DNA from: Sva-07 sp963829585
Lineage (GTDB): Bacteria; Actinomycetota; Acidimicrobiia; Acidimicrobiales; Ilumatobacteraceae
DNA length: 64,000 bases
Reading direction: 5' to 3'
Assembly (NCBI GenBank): GCA_963829585.1
Contig: CAWHJD010000027.1
Location: 62,001 to 126,000, forward strand
The notes below the pieces were generated by a model. The model made no database searches, was not told the DNA's origin, and saw nothing but the letters and a program-made list of their open reading frames with translations. Both the position numbers and the translations under genes were made by a program. Below are positions 1 through 9,666 of this stretch, piece after piece (position 1 is the first letter of the stretch; each line of letters begins with the position of its first letter).

Positions 1-140
1 CACCAGCACGACGGGCACCAGCGCGACCCGCACCAGAGCGCCGGGCGCCGGCGAAGGGCACGTCGCCGGCAGCACCGCACCGCCGCACCACCGGCAATCA
101 CGCGCCACTGTCGCGAACGAAGGCGCCGACCCGACGGCGT

Positions 141-1905
141 GTGCGAGCACCACAACCACGCCGGCGCTCCAGATTCCGTGTCGGATCTCCCCGGCGCCGG
201 TTGATACTCGCGCTCGTCGTGGTGACGGCGATCATGGTGGGCATCGTCGTGCGGGTGGCATTCCTCCAGACGACCGAGGCGGCAACGCTGCGGTCGGCGG
301 CGACCGACCAGTGGACCCGCTCGGTCGAGCTGCCCGGCCAGCGTGGAACGGTCTTCGACCGGTACGGCAACGAACTCGCGATGTCGGTCCCGGCGGTCAC
401 GGTGTCGATCAACCCCAAGCTCGTCGAGAACGGCCCGGCAACCGTGCAGATGCTCGACGACCTCCTCGGTCTGTCCGACGACAAGGTCAACGAGCTCCTC
501 ACCGAGATCGCCACCAAGGACCGCGGGTTCGTGTTCGTCCAGCGCCAGGCCGACGCCGACGTCGGAGATCAGATCGCGGCGATGCGACTCGCAGGGGTCA
601 ACGTCGACCGCGAGAGCCGCCGCGAGATGCCCGGGGGCGACACCGGCCGAAGCATCATCGGGAGCACCAACATCGACGGCGTCGGGATCTCCGGTCTGGA
701 ACTGCAGTACGACGGCATCCTCACCGGATCCGGTCGGCCAGCTGCGTCGTGAAGTGGCACCCAACGGCCGCTCGATCCCCGGCTCGGAAACGGTCACGAC
801 GCAGCCGGTGTCGGGCAACGACCTCGTCCTCACGCTCGACCGATCGATCCAGTACTCGACCGAACAGGTGCTGCTCGAGAAGGTGTCCGAGATCGGTGCT
901 CGCGGCGCCACCGCGATCGTCGTCGACACCGACACCGGCGAGATCTACTCGATGGCATCGGTCCGCCAGAACGACGAGACCGGCGCCTACGAGGTCACGT
1001 CCGGCAACTACGCCGCCGTCGACGCCTACGAGCCGGGATCGGTGGCCAAGGTCATCACCGTCGCCGCTGCACTCAGCGACGGGCTCGTGACACCCGAGAC
1101 CTCCTACCTCGTGCCGTGGCGCAAGCAGTACTACGACGACCTGCTGACGGACTCACACCAGCATCCCGACGAGTGGCTGTCGGTGTCGCAGATCCTCACG
1201 GAGTCGTCGAACATCGGCACGATCATGGTGCAGCAGGAGATGGGTCGCTGGCGCCACCGTGACTACATGGCTGCGTTCGGTCTCGGCGAGAAGACCGCGC
1301 TCGACTTCCCCGGCGAGTCGACCGGCATCCTCAAGCCGGCCGACGAACTGTGGGGCTCCGAACGAGTGACCGTCGCGTACGGTCAGGGCGTTGCCAGCAC
1401 GTCGTTGCAGCTCGTGGCCGCGATCAACACGATCGCCAACAAGGGCGTCTACGTCGCACCGAAACTGGTCAAGGCGACAGTCGGTCCCGACGGGTCGGTC
1501 ACCGACACCCCGGCATCGCCGGAACGGCGCGTCGTGTCCGAGCAGGCGGCCGCACAGACGACGGAGATGATGCGCAACGTCGTGTGCAGCGGCACGGCCA
1601 CTCGGGCGCAGGTCGACGGCCTCTCCATCGCCGGCAAGACCGGCACTGCGTTCAAGGTGGCCGACAACGGCACCTACTTCGACGACAACGGCGATCGCAT
1701 CTACTACGCGAGCTTCGTCGGCTTCTTCCCGGCCGACGATCCACAGGTGACGGTGCTGGTGTCGGTCGACGAACCGCCCGCCGGCACGGACGACCGCTTC
1801 GGCGGCACCGCCGCGGCGCCCGTGTTCGCCGAACTCGCGCCGACACTGATCCACGAGCTGGGCATCGCGCCGAATCCCGGCGCACCGCTCTGCGAGGCCG
1901 GCTGA
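141..1905 (+). CDS. ftsI: Peptidoglycan D,D-transpeptidase FtsI (PBP3), frameshifted
   Basis: Septal penicillin-binding protein that cross-links peptidoglycan at the division site. A basic N-terminal tail is followed by one membrane helix (about residues 22-44), a dimerisation region, and a transpeptidase domain with SVAK (catalytic Ser near residue 300), SSN (near 355) and KTG (near 499). There are no PASTA domains. The frame changes once near 726-731 (CACCGGATCCGG). Removing one base gives a continuous protein of about 587 aa, so this is probably a sequence error rather than a true lesion. The GTG at 141 is the only in-window start. The same frame is open back to base 3 with a Pro/Ala/Arg-rich reading, so translation may begin upstream of the window. 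murE follows after one base. Confidence 0.9.
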
Positions 1906-1906
1906 C

Positions 1907-3334
1907 GTGGACGCGGACCCGTCCGGTCTCCGGCAGTTGGACGACCTGCTCCTGAAGGGGATCGTGGTCACCGACGTCGTCGACGACTCGCGTCGCGTCA
2001 CGCCGGGGTCGTTGTACGTCTGTTTGCGCGGGCAGTCGTTCGACGGCCACGACTTCGCGAGCCGGGCGGTCGTCGACGGCGCGGTCGCACTGCTGGTGGA
2101 TCACCTGGTCGACGTGCCGGCCGAGATCGCCCAGATCGTGGTCGACGACACCCGCGTTCGCGTGGGCCCGATCGCCGCGCTCGTGGCCGGGCATCCGAGT
2201 CGCTCACTGACGACGGTCGGGATCACCGGGACGAACGGCAAGACGACCACCGCACAGTTCCTGCAAGCGATCTTCGACGGGAGTGGCCACACCACCGGGG
2301 TCGTCGGCACGCTGCACGGTCCGCGGACCACGCCCGAGGCCGCGGAACTGCAACGGACGCTGCGAGGCTTCCTCGACGACGGTCGCGACGTCGCGGTGCT
2401 CGAGGTGTCGTCACACGCACTCGCGCTCCACCGGGTCGACGGCACCGAGTTCGATGCCGTCGTGTTCACGAACCTGGGCCACGACCATCTCGACCTGCAC
2501 GGCTCGCAGGAGGAGTACTTCCGAGCGAAGGCCCGGCTGTTCTCACCCGTCTTCTCGTCGCTCGGCGTGATCAACGTCGACGACCCCCACGGTCGCCTGC
2601 TCGCCGACACCGCCGAGTCGACGGATCCCCACTTCCGTGTGGTGGCCGTGTCGACCGACGATCTCGCCGACGTGCAGGTCGACGCCGCGTCGCACCGGTA
2701 CCGCTGGAGAGGCCTCGAGGTGGAAGTGCCCATCGGCGGTCGCTTCAACGTGTCCAACTCGCTCATCGCGCTGACGACCGCCGTCGAACTCGGTGTCGAG
2801 CCGGCCGCCGCGGTCGCCGCGCTGCGATCGGTGGCAGCGGTCCCCGGCCGGTTCCAGCTGGTGCGGACGCCGGCCGCGGATGATCTGGGTCTGACGATCG
2901 TCGTCGACTACGCCCACACACCCGACGGCCTCGAAGAGGTGTTGACCTCGGCGCGAGCCGTGGCGGCGGCCAACTCGGTCATCGTGGTGTTCGGATGTGG
3001 CGGCGAACGCGACCGGCCCAAGCGCCCCGAGATGGGTCGGGTCGCCGCCGAACTCGCCGACCGGGTCGTCGTGACGTCCGACAACCCGCGAGGCGAGGAG
3101 CCGACGGCGATCATCGATGACATCATCGAGGGAGTCGGAGCCGAGTACCGTGCCCGAGTCGTGACTGACCCCGACCGTCGATCGGCCATCCGCACCGCCC
3201 TCGAGTCCGCTCGGCGAGGCGATGTCGTCGTGATCGCCGGCAAGGGACACGAGCACACCCAGGAGTACGCCGACCGAACGGTCGACTTCGACGACGCCCG
3301 GGTGGCCGCCGAGATCGTCGAGGCGCTGGCGTGA
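1907..3334 (+). CDS. murE: UDP-MurNAc-tripeptide synthetase MurE (meso-DAP type)
   Basis: Cytoplasmic ATP-dependent Mur ligase that adds the third residue of the peptidoglycan stem peptide. The P-loop GITGTNGKTTT, the FRAKARLF segment holding the carbamylated lysine, and DNPRGEEP near residue 392 are all visible. The DNPR form is the signature of meso-diaminopimelate specificity rather than lysine. The length of 475 aa is normal. The GTG start lies one base after the ftsI stop, and the gene ends in a GTGA overlap with mraY. In most bacteria murF sits here; it is absent. Confidence 0.95.
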   Translation: MDADPSGLRQLDDLLLKGIVVTDVVDDSRRVTPGSLYVCLRGQSFDGHDFASRAVVDGAVALLVDHLVDVPAEIAQIVVDDTRVRVGPIAALVAGHPSRSLTTVGITGTNGKTTTAQFLQAIFDGSGHTTGVVGTLHGPRTTPEAAELQRTLRGFLDDGRDVAVLEVSSHALALHRVDGTEFDAVVFTNLGHDHLDLHGSQEEYFRAKARLFSPVFSSLGVINVDDPHGRLLADTAESTDPHFRVVAVSTDDLADVQVDAASHRYRWRGLEVEVPIGGRFNVSNSLIALTTAVELGVEPAAAVAALRSVAAVPGRFQLVRTPAADDLGLTIVVDYAHTPDGLEEVLTSARAVAAANSVIVVFGCGGERDRPKRPEMGRVAAELADRVVVTSDNPRGEEPTAIIDDIIEGVGAEYRARVVTDPDRRSAIRTALESARRGDVVVIAGKGHEHTQEYADRTVDFDDARVAAEIVEALA

Positions 3335-4383
3335 TCGCCATCATGCTCGCCGGCGCCGGCGCCATGCTGGTGTCGCTCTTCGGCACCCGATGGCTGATCG
3401 CCTTCTTCCGGACGCACGGCCAGGGGCAGCCGATCCTCGGGAAGGAGGATCACGGCCCCGAGCATCACATGGTCAAGCAGGGCACCCCGACGATGGGTGG
3501 CATCGCCATCGTCACCGCAGCGTTCATCGGCTGGCTGATCGCGCACGTGCGGCGGGGCCTGGCGTTCTCCGACCAGACGATGATCGTCTGGATCGGCGTC
3601 CTCTTCATGGCCCTGATGGGATTCCTCGACGACTTCATCAAGGTGCGCAAGCGCCACAACCGCGGCATCTTCTGGAAGCAGAAGAACTACATCACGATGA
3701 TCGCCAGCATTCTCATGGCGTGGTGGCTCGTCGTCGCGACCGGCATCTCGGAGACGATCAACGTCACCCGCGGGTCCGTCGGCCTCGAGGTGCCCACGGC
3801 GGTCTGGGTGGTCTGGGCGGGCATGATCATCTGGGCGACGACGAACGCGGTCAACGTCACCGACGGTCTCGACGGGCTCGCCTCCGGTTCGGCACTGATG
3901 GGCTTCGGCGCCTTCACGATCATTGCGTACTGGGCGTTCCGCAACCCGGACATCTACGGCACGGTGGTCAACCCGCTCGACATGGGTGTGTTCGCCGCCG
4001 CGTTCGCCGGCGGATGTCTGGGCTTCCTGTGGTGGAATGCCGCGCCGGCGCGCATCTTCATGGGCGATGTGGGCGCCCTCGCGATCGGCGCCGCGTTGGC
4101 ATTCTGCGCGCTGACGCTGAACACGACGCTGCTGCTCGTGCTGATCTGTGGCATCAACGTGATGGAGGCGGGCTCGGTCGCCATCCAGATGGGCGTGTTC
4201 AAGGCGTCCGGGCGCAGGAAGCGGCTCTTTCGGATGTCACCCGTCCACCATCACTTCGAACTCGTCGGGTGGCCCGAGACCACGGTGATCATCCGGTTCT
4301 GGCTGATCTCCGCGATCTGCGTCGCGACGGCGTTGGCGATCTTCATCGGCGACTTCACCGAGATCACGGCAGGTGCATCGTGA
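3331..4383 (+). CDS. mraY: Phospho-MurNAc-pentapeptide transferase MraY
   Basis: Integral membrane enzyme that moves phospho-MurNAc-pentapeptide onto undecaprenyl phosphate to make lipid I. The 350-aa protein has about ten membrane segments and the family motifs: an early GTPTMGG, NAVNVTDGLDGLASG, FMGDVGALAIG and the HHHFELVGW loop. It overlaps murE by 4 bp (GTGA) and murD by 4 bp (GTGA), which indicates translational coupling. Confidence 0.95.
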   Translation: MIAIMLAGAGAMLVSLFGTRWLIAFFRTHGQGQPILGKEDHGPEHHMVKQGTPTMGGIAIVTAAFIGWLIAHVRRGLAFSDQTMIVWIGVLFMALMGFLDDFIKVRKRHNRGIFWKQKNYITMIASILMAWWLVVATGISETINVTRGSVGLEVPTAVWVVWAGMIIWATTNAVNVTDGLDGLASGSALMGFGAFTIIAYWAFRNPDIYGTVVNPLDMGVFAAAFAGGCLGFLWWNAAPARIFMGDVGALAIGAALAFCALTLNTTLLLVLICGINVMEAGSVAIQMGVFKASGRRKRLFRMSPVHHHFELVGWPETTVIIRFWLISAICVATALAIFIGDFTEITAGAS

Positions 4384-5732
4384 CGCGAGCGCTCGTCTAC
4401 GGCCTCGCAGTCGCCGGAGCCGCCACGGTGCGAGCACTGCAGCGCCACGACATCGAGGTGGTGGTCGCCGACGACGAGGTCACCGCGGAGCGCCGTCGAC
4501 TGGCCGGAGAACTCGACGTGGAGATCGTCGAGCGGCCGTCGGCCTCGGAGCTCGACCGGTTGATCCGATCGTGTGACCTGGTGAGTCCGGCACCCGGGGT
4601 ACCCGAGACCCACGACGTGGTCATCGGGGCACAGAGGATCGGCGTGGAGCTGGTGTCGGAGATCGAACTCGCCTACCGGTGGGAGCAGGAGCGCAGCGGG
4701 GGAGCGCGTCCGATGCTGGCGATCACCGGCACGGACGGCAAGACGACCACGACGTTGCTCGCCGTGGAGATGCTGCGCGCCGGCGGGCTGCGCACGATCG
4801 ACGCCGGCAACACCGACACGCCGCTGGTCGACGCCATCGCGTCGGATCTCGATGCCTTCGTCGTGGAGGCCACGAGCTTCCGGCTCGCGTGGACGCCGTC
4901 GTTCCGGGCCGAGGGTGCAGCGTGGTTGAATCTCGCGCCCGACCACCTGAACTGGCATCGTTCGATGTCGTCCTACGAGAGCGCCAAGGCGCAGGTGTAC
5001 GCGAACCAGCGACCGAGCGACGTTGCCGTCGGGTTCATCGACGACGAGGTGGTCATGCGTCGCCTCGTTGCGGCCCCTGGCCGACACGTCACGTTCGGGG
5101 CGAGTGGTGCGGACTACCACGTTGCCGGTGGATCGCTGCGCGGACCGGGCGGCGAAATCGCTGCGATCGAGTCGATGCGTCGAAGCCTGCCCCACGACAT
5201 CACCAACGCACTCGCTGCCTCGGCGCTCGTCCTGGAGACCGGGCTCGTCGATCGATCGGCCGTTGCGGGCGCACTCGCCACGTTCACCGGGCCGCCCCAT
5301 CGCCTCGAGCATGTCGGCACCTGGAACGACGTCGCGTGGTTCAACGACTCCAAGGCGACCACGCCCCACGCGGCTGCCGCGGCGATTCGATCGTTCGACC
5401 ACATCGTGCTCATCGCAGGTGGGTACGACAAGCACGTCGACCTGTCGCCCATGGCGGTCGATCGCAGTCGTGTCGACGCCGTGATCGCCCTCGGAGCGAC
5501 GGCACCGGCAGTCGTCGCAGCCTTCGACGGGGTGGCGCGCCGCGAGGTCGTCGACGACATGGCCGCCGCCGTCGAGCTGGCACGGACCATCGCCGTCCCG
5601 GGATCCACGGTGCTGCTGTCGCCGGGGTGTGCCAGCTTCGATCAGTACCGCAGCTTCGAACACCGCGGCGAGCACTTCCGGGCGCTCGTCACCGATTCGA
5701 CCCACGAGGAGCACGCATGTCCAGCACCTTGA
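4380..5732 (+). CDS. murD: UDP-MurNAc-L-alanine:D-glutamate ligase MurD
   Basis: Mur ligase that adds D-glutamate to UDP-MurNAc-Ala. The 450-aa product has an N-terminal Rossmann-like domain, a P-loop reading GTDGKTTT (Asp where Asn is usual), NLAPDHLNWH, and the C-terminal FNDSKATTPHA and GGYDKHVD motifs. The GTG start overlaps the mraY stop. The 3' end overlaps the start of ftsW by 16 bp. Confidence 0.93.
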   Translation: MTRALVYGLAVAGAATVRALQRHDIEVVVADDEVTAERRRLAGELDVEIVERPSASELDRLIRSCDLVSPAPGVPETHDVVIGAQRIGVELVSEIELAYRWEQERSGGARPMLAITGTDGKTTTTLLAVEMLRAGGLRTIDAGNTDTPLVDAIASDLDAFVVEATSFRLAWTPSFRAEGAAWLNLAPDHLNWHRSMSSYESAKAQVYANQRPSDVAVGFIDDEVVMRRLVAAPGRHVTFGASGADYHVAGGSLRGPGGEIAAIESMRRSLPHDITNALAASALVLETGLVDRSAVAGALATFTGPPHRLEHVGTWNDVAWFNDSKATTPHAAAAAIRSFDHIVLIAGGYDKHVDLSPMAVDRSRVDAVIALGATAPAVVAAFDGVARREVVDDMAAAVELARTIAVPGSTVLLSPGCASFDQYRSFEHRGEHFRALVTDSTHEEHACPAP

Positions 5733-7012
5733 CCGTTGCCGACCGACGTCGAGCCGCACTCGACCGACTCCACGGGGGTGAGGCCCCACAACGACGGGCA
5801 GAACGGCGGGCAGAACGTGGAGCCCAGCGTCGACCGCAGCGGGGTGCCGATGTGCGTCGGGCGGTCCCGGCCAGGCGCAGCGCTTCCCAGGTGGCCGCCG
5901 AGCGCGAGGTCCTCGGCCCGCCGCCCGGCACCTACTACGCCATCGCCGGCGTGGTGACGGTGCTGGTGATGCTCGGTCTCGTGATGGTGCTGTCGGCGTC
6001 GGCGGTCACCGAGGCCAATCTCGGCCACTCGCCGTATCGGGTGTTCGCCAAGCAGGCGATGTGGGCTGCCATCGGGCTGGTCGGTCTCGTCGTCGTCGCC
6101 CGGAGCAACTACCGGACGTGGCGCAGGTTCGTGATTCCGCTCGGGCTGCTGTCGGCCGCGGCCATGGCGGCGCCGTTCGCCCCCGGCATCGGTGCCAGCG
6201 TCAACGGAGCCCATTCGTGGGTTCGTCTCGGCCCGCTCAGCGTGCAGCCGTCCGAGTTCCTCAAACTCGCGGTGGTCGTCCTGGCCGCCGACCTCCTCAC
6301 CCGTCGGCGCGACGATCTGGCCGACCGTCGCGCCACGCTCGTCCCGCTCGGGATGTTGGCGATGATCGGAGCCGGACTGTGTCTCGCGCAGGGCGACCTG
6401 GGATCGGCCGTCGTCCTCGGGGCGATCGTGTTCAGCGTGGCCTGGATCGCCGGAGTGCCGGCGACGCCGTTGGCCGTCATGGTGGTCGGTGCTGCGAGCG
6501 CAGCGCTGCTGTTCGTCGTGTCGAGTCCGCGCCGGCTCGACCGGTTCACGGCATTCATGAACGTGTCGGAGGAGAAGGATCACCTCGCCTATCAGACCTA
6601 TCAGGGCTTCTTGAGCATGGCGTCGGGCGGCCTCACCGGTTCGGGGATCGGTGGGAGCAAGGGCAAGCTGGGGTATCTGCCCTATGCCCACAGTGACTTC
6701 ATCTTCGCGGTCATCGCCGACGAACTGGGTCTCGTGGGCACCATTGCGGTCATCGGTGGATTCGTGATGCTCGTCGGACTCGGCATCCAGGTGGCGCTCG
6801 CCACGACGGATCGGTTCGGAATGCTGCTCGCCGGTGGTCTGGCTGCCTGGTTCGGTGTGCAGGCCATCGTCAACCTCGGAGGCGTCACCGGCCTGATGCC
6901 GGTGACCGGGCTCACGTTGCCGTTCTTCTCGGCGGGTGGCAGCTCGCTGTTCGTCAGCATGGTCGCTGCCGGCCTGCTGTTGAGCGTCGCCCGGCGCGTC
7001 AACTCGCGGTGA
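5717..7012 (+). CDS. ftsW: Septal lipid II polymerase FtsW (SEDS family)
   Basis: SEDS glycosyltransferase that works with FtsI to polymerise lipid II at the septum. The product is 431 aa. The first 70 or so residues are a very Arg-rich cytoplasmic tail, followed by about ten membrane helices. SEDS signatures seen are NGAHSWVRLG, QPSEFLK, QGDLGSAVVL, AHSDFIFAVIADELG and the late GLTLPFFSAGGSS. The ATG lies inside the end of murD. Confidence 0.94.
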   Translation: MSSTLTVADRRRAALDRLHGGEAPQRRAERRAERGAQRRPQRGADVRRAVPARRSASQVAAEREVLGPPPGTYYAIAGVVTVLVMLGLVMVLSASAVTEANLGHSPYRVFAKQAMWAAIGLVGLVVVARSNYRTWRRFVIPLGLLSAAAMAAPFAPGIGASVNGAHSWVRLGPLSVQPSEFLKLAVVVLAADLLTRRRDDLADRRATLVPLGMLAMIGAGLCLAQGDLGSAVVLGAIVFSVAWIAGVPATPLAVMVVGAASAALLFVVSSPRRLDRFTAFMNVSEEKDHLAYQTYQGFLSMASGGLTGSGIGGSKGKLGYLPYAHSDFIFAVIADELGLVGTIAVIGGFVMLVGLGIQVALATTDRFGMLLAGGLAAWFGVQAIVNLGGVTGLMPVTGLTLPFFSAGGSSLFVSMVAAGLLLSVARRVNSR

Positions 7013-7039
7013 GTACTGCGAGTCGCGGGCAGGCCGACC

Positions 7040-8158
7040 ATGAGTGACACCGTGTTCGCCGTGGTCACCGGCGGCGGAACCTCGGGCCATGTGCTGCCTG
7101 CACTCGCTGTCGCCGATGCACTCGTGGCCGCCGGTCACGACGCGACGAGCATCCGATACGTCGGTGCACAGCGAGGCATCGAGACCCGCCTGCTCCCGGG
7201 GACGCCATATCCGCACGACTTCCTCGACGTCGTCGGCCTCCAACGCCGCGTGACGCGCCGGAATCTCGCGTTCGTGCCGAAGATGGTGAGTGCGACCCGC
7301 AGGGCGACCGACCTCCTGCGTCGGTGGGCGCCCGAGGTCGTGGTGTCGGTCGGCGGATACGCCAGCATGCCGGCGGTGTTCGCCGCTCGCCGGTTGGACA
7401 TTCCCGTCGTGGTGGTGTCGTACGACCGCACGCCCGGTCGCGCCAGCCGACTTGCTGCCCGACGGGCCGCCGCGTGCGCCGTTGCGTTCGAGAACTCGCC
7501 GCTCCCGCGGGCCGAACTGACCGGGGCGCCCGTTCGTCGGGTCATCCTCGATGTCGAGCGATCAGGCGCCCAACGGGCGGCCGCCCGGGCGGCGCTCGGT
7601 ATCGCCGACGATCGGTTCCTCGTGGCGGTGATGGGCGGATCACTGGGGTCCGGAGTGTTGAACACGGCGCTGGCGGACTACCTGCAGGCGCACCGGGAGG
7701 ACCGATCGCTCGCTGTTCGCCAGGTTGCCGGTGAGCGATTCGCCGAGAGTGTCGAGACGGTGGGCGACGGCGACCGTGGCGTGCTGCACCAGGTCGTCGC
7801 CTACGAACCCGACATGGCGGCGGTGTACGCCGGATGCGACCTGCTCGTCGGGCGCGGCGGAGCGAGCACGGTGCACGAGGTCGCCGTCACCGGAACGCCG
7901 GCGATCCTGGTGCCCTGGGCGGACGCGGCCGACGATCACCAGACCGACAACGTGCGCTGGCTCAGCGAGGTCGACGGCGCGATCCTGCTCCCCGAGAGCG
8001 ACATCGGCCGGCTCGGTGCGCAGATCGAGGCCCTTCGGGGTGACCCCTCGAGGTGCAGCGAGCTGTCGGCCGCGGCCCGCCGTCGTGGAGAGGTCAGTCG
8101 TTCAGGTGCCTTGGCCGAACTGATCGAACGCGTCGCCGTAACATCTGCAGCATCGTGA
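7040..8158 (+). CDS. murG: UDP-GlcNAc:lipid I GlcNAc transferase MurG
   Basis: Peripheral GT-B enzyme that converts lipid I to lipid II. The N-terminal GGGTSGHVLPALA loop and the C-terminal GRGGASTVHEVA and ADDHQTDN nucleotide-sugar motifs are clear, and 372 aa is usual. The segment near residues 127-133 reads SYDRTPG where most MurG proteins have HExNxxxG, which is an unusual acceptor-side loop. The gene starts 27 bp after ftsW and ends in a GTGA overlap with murC. Confidence 0.92.
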   Translation: MSDTVFAVVTGGGTSGHVLPALAVADALVAAGHDATSIRYVGAQRGIETRLLPGTPYPHDFLDVVGLQRRVTRRNLAFVPKMVSATRRATDLLRRWAPEVVVSVGGYASMPAVFAARRLDIPVVVVSYDRTPGRASRLAARRAAACAVAFENSPLPRAELTGAPVRRVILDVERSGAQRAAARAALGIADDRFLVAVMGGSLGSGVLNTALADYLQAHREDRSLAVRQVAGERFAESVETVGDGDRGVLHQVVAYEPDMAAVYAGCDLLVGRGGASTVHEVAVTGTPAILVPWADAADDHQTDNVRWLSEVDGAILLPESDIGRLGAQIEALRGDPSRCSELSAAARRRGEVSRSGALAELIERVAVTSAAS

Positions 8159-9666
8159 CGCCGCTCGTCCCCGTCTCCGCCCGCTCCGGTGGCGCGTCGC
8201 CGTTCGATTCGGCACGCGTCGGAGCTGTCGGCCGCCTCGTCGCACGACCGGTTCCCCACGGCTCCGTGCCGACCGCGCCGCTCGATCTGTCGATCCCGCA
8301 CCGCCTCCACGTCGTGGGAGTCGGCGGCCCGGGCATGAGCGCCGTCGCGATCGCGCTCGCCGAGATGGGGCACCGTGTGTCGGGGTCGGATCTACGAGAT
8401 CACCCGGTGCTGGAACGTGTACGAGCCGCGAACGTCGATGTGCACATCGGCCACGACCGTGCCCTCGTGCACGGCGTCGACGCGGTGACGGCGTCCACGG
8501 CGATCCCCGACCGCAACATCGAGCTCGACGAGGCCCGACGAACGGGCGTGCGGGTGTTGACCAGGGCCGGCATGTTGTCGTCGATCTGCGCTCAGGCCGA
8601 CTCCATTGCCGTCGCGGGCACCCACGGCAAGACCACGACGACGTCGATGCTGATGCTCGTGCTCGCCGGTGCCGGGTTGCGTCCGAGCTTCATCGTGGGC
8701 GGTGACATCACCGATGTCGGGACAGGAGCCCAGTGGACCGGCGGGCGCTGGCTGGTCGTCGAGGCCGACGAGAGCGACGGCACCCACCTCGAACTGCCGC
8801 TTCACGGCACGATCCTCACCAACGTCGAGATCGACCATCTCGACCACTACGGCTCGTACGACGGAATCATCGACAGTTTCGACGAGTACCTGGCCCAGGT
8901 CACGGGTCCGAAGGTGGTGTGCGGCGACGACGACGTCTGCGTCGCACTGGCTGCGCGTCACGGCGCCATCACCTACGGTCTCTCGGCGGACAACGACGTG
9001 CGCGCCGTCGATGTCGCCGCGACCGTCGGTGCGTTCACCTTCACCATCGAGCGACGAGGTGCCGGCGGAGCGCACGAGCCCGTCGGCGAGATCGCGCTCC
9101 CGTTGCGGGGACTGCACAACGTCGCCAATGCCACCGGGGTCGTCGCGATGGCGCTCGAACTCGGTGTGGCATTCGCCGACATCGCTGCCGCGCTCGGCCG
9201 TTTCGGTGGTGTCGCGCGTCGATTCGACGTGATGGGCATCGATCGCAACGCCACGTTCGTCGACGACTATGCGCACCTGCCGACCGAGATCGACGCCGTA
9301 CTCGCCGCCGCCCGCGCGAGCGGCGACGGCTGGCAGCGTGTGATCGGCGTCTTCCAGCCGAACCGGTACAACCGCATCGCCGAGATGTGGCACGAGTACG
9401 CGCACGCGTTCGGCAACGCCGATGTCGTGGTGTTGACCGACATCTACCCCTCCGGGACGGTCCCGATCCCCGGTGTCACCGGCAAACTGATCGTCAACGC
9501 CGTGACCGAGGCGCATCCCGAGCTCCGGGTGGTGTGGCTCCCACGACGCGAGGATCTCGTGACGTTCCTGTCGACCGAGGTGCGCGCCGGTGACGTGTGC
9601 ATCTCGATGGGATGTGGTGACATCGCCACGTTGCCGAGTGAGGTACTCGATGCACGCCGGCGATGA
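8155..9666 (+). CDS. murC: UDP-MurNAc:L-alanine ligase MurC
   Basis: First Mur ligase of stem-peptide synthesis. It starts at the GTG overlapping the murG stop and encodes 503 aa. About 40 poorly conserved residues precede the Rossmann motif GVGGPGMSA. Then come the P-loop GTHGKTTT, EADESDGTHLEL, TNVEIDHLDHY and DDYAHLPTEI (the common form is DDYAHHPTE). murB begins 14 bp inside its 3' end. Confidence 0.94.
   Translation: MTPLVPVSARSGGASPFDSARVGAVGRLVARPVPHGSVPTAPLDLSIPHRLHVVGVGGPGMSAVAIALAEMGHRVSGSDLRDHPVLERVRAANVDVHIGHDRALVHGVDAVTASTAIPDRNIELDEARRTGVRVLTRAGMLSSICAQADSIAVAGTHGKTTTTSMLMLVLAGAGLRPSFIVGGDITDVGTGAQWTGGRWLVVEADESDGTHLELPLHGTILTNVEIDHLDHYGSYDGIIDSFDEYLAQVTGPKVVCGDDDVCVALAARHGAITYGLSADNDVRAVDVAATVGAFTFTIERRGAGGAHEPVGEIALPLRGLHNVANATGVVAMALELGVAFADIAAALGRFGGVARRFDVMGIDRNATFVDDYAHLPTEIDAVLAAARASGDGWQRVIGVFQPNRYNRIAEMWHEYAHAFGNADVVVLTDIYPSGTVPIPGVTGKLIVNAVTEAHPELRVVWLPRREDLVTFLSTEVRAGDVCISMGCGDIATLPSEVLDARRR

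Noticed and set aside
1..140. Separate ftsL gene at the left edge
   Set aside because: No frame in this stretch has an FtsL-like membrane helix, and the Pro/Arg-rich reading is in frame with ftsI, so it is more likely part of ftsI or the end of an unseen gene.
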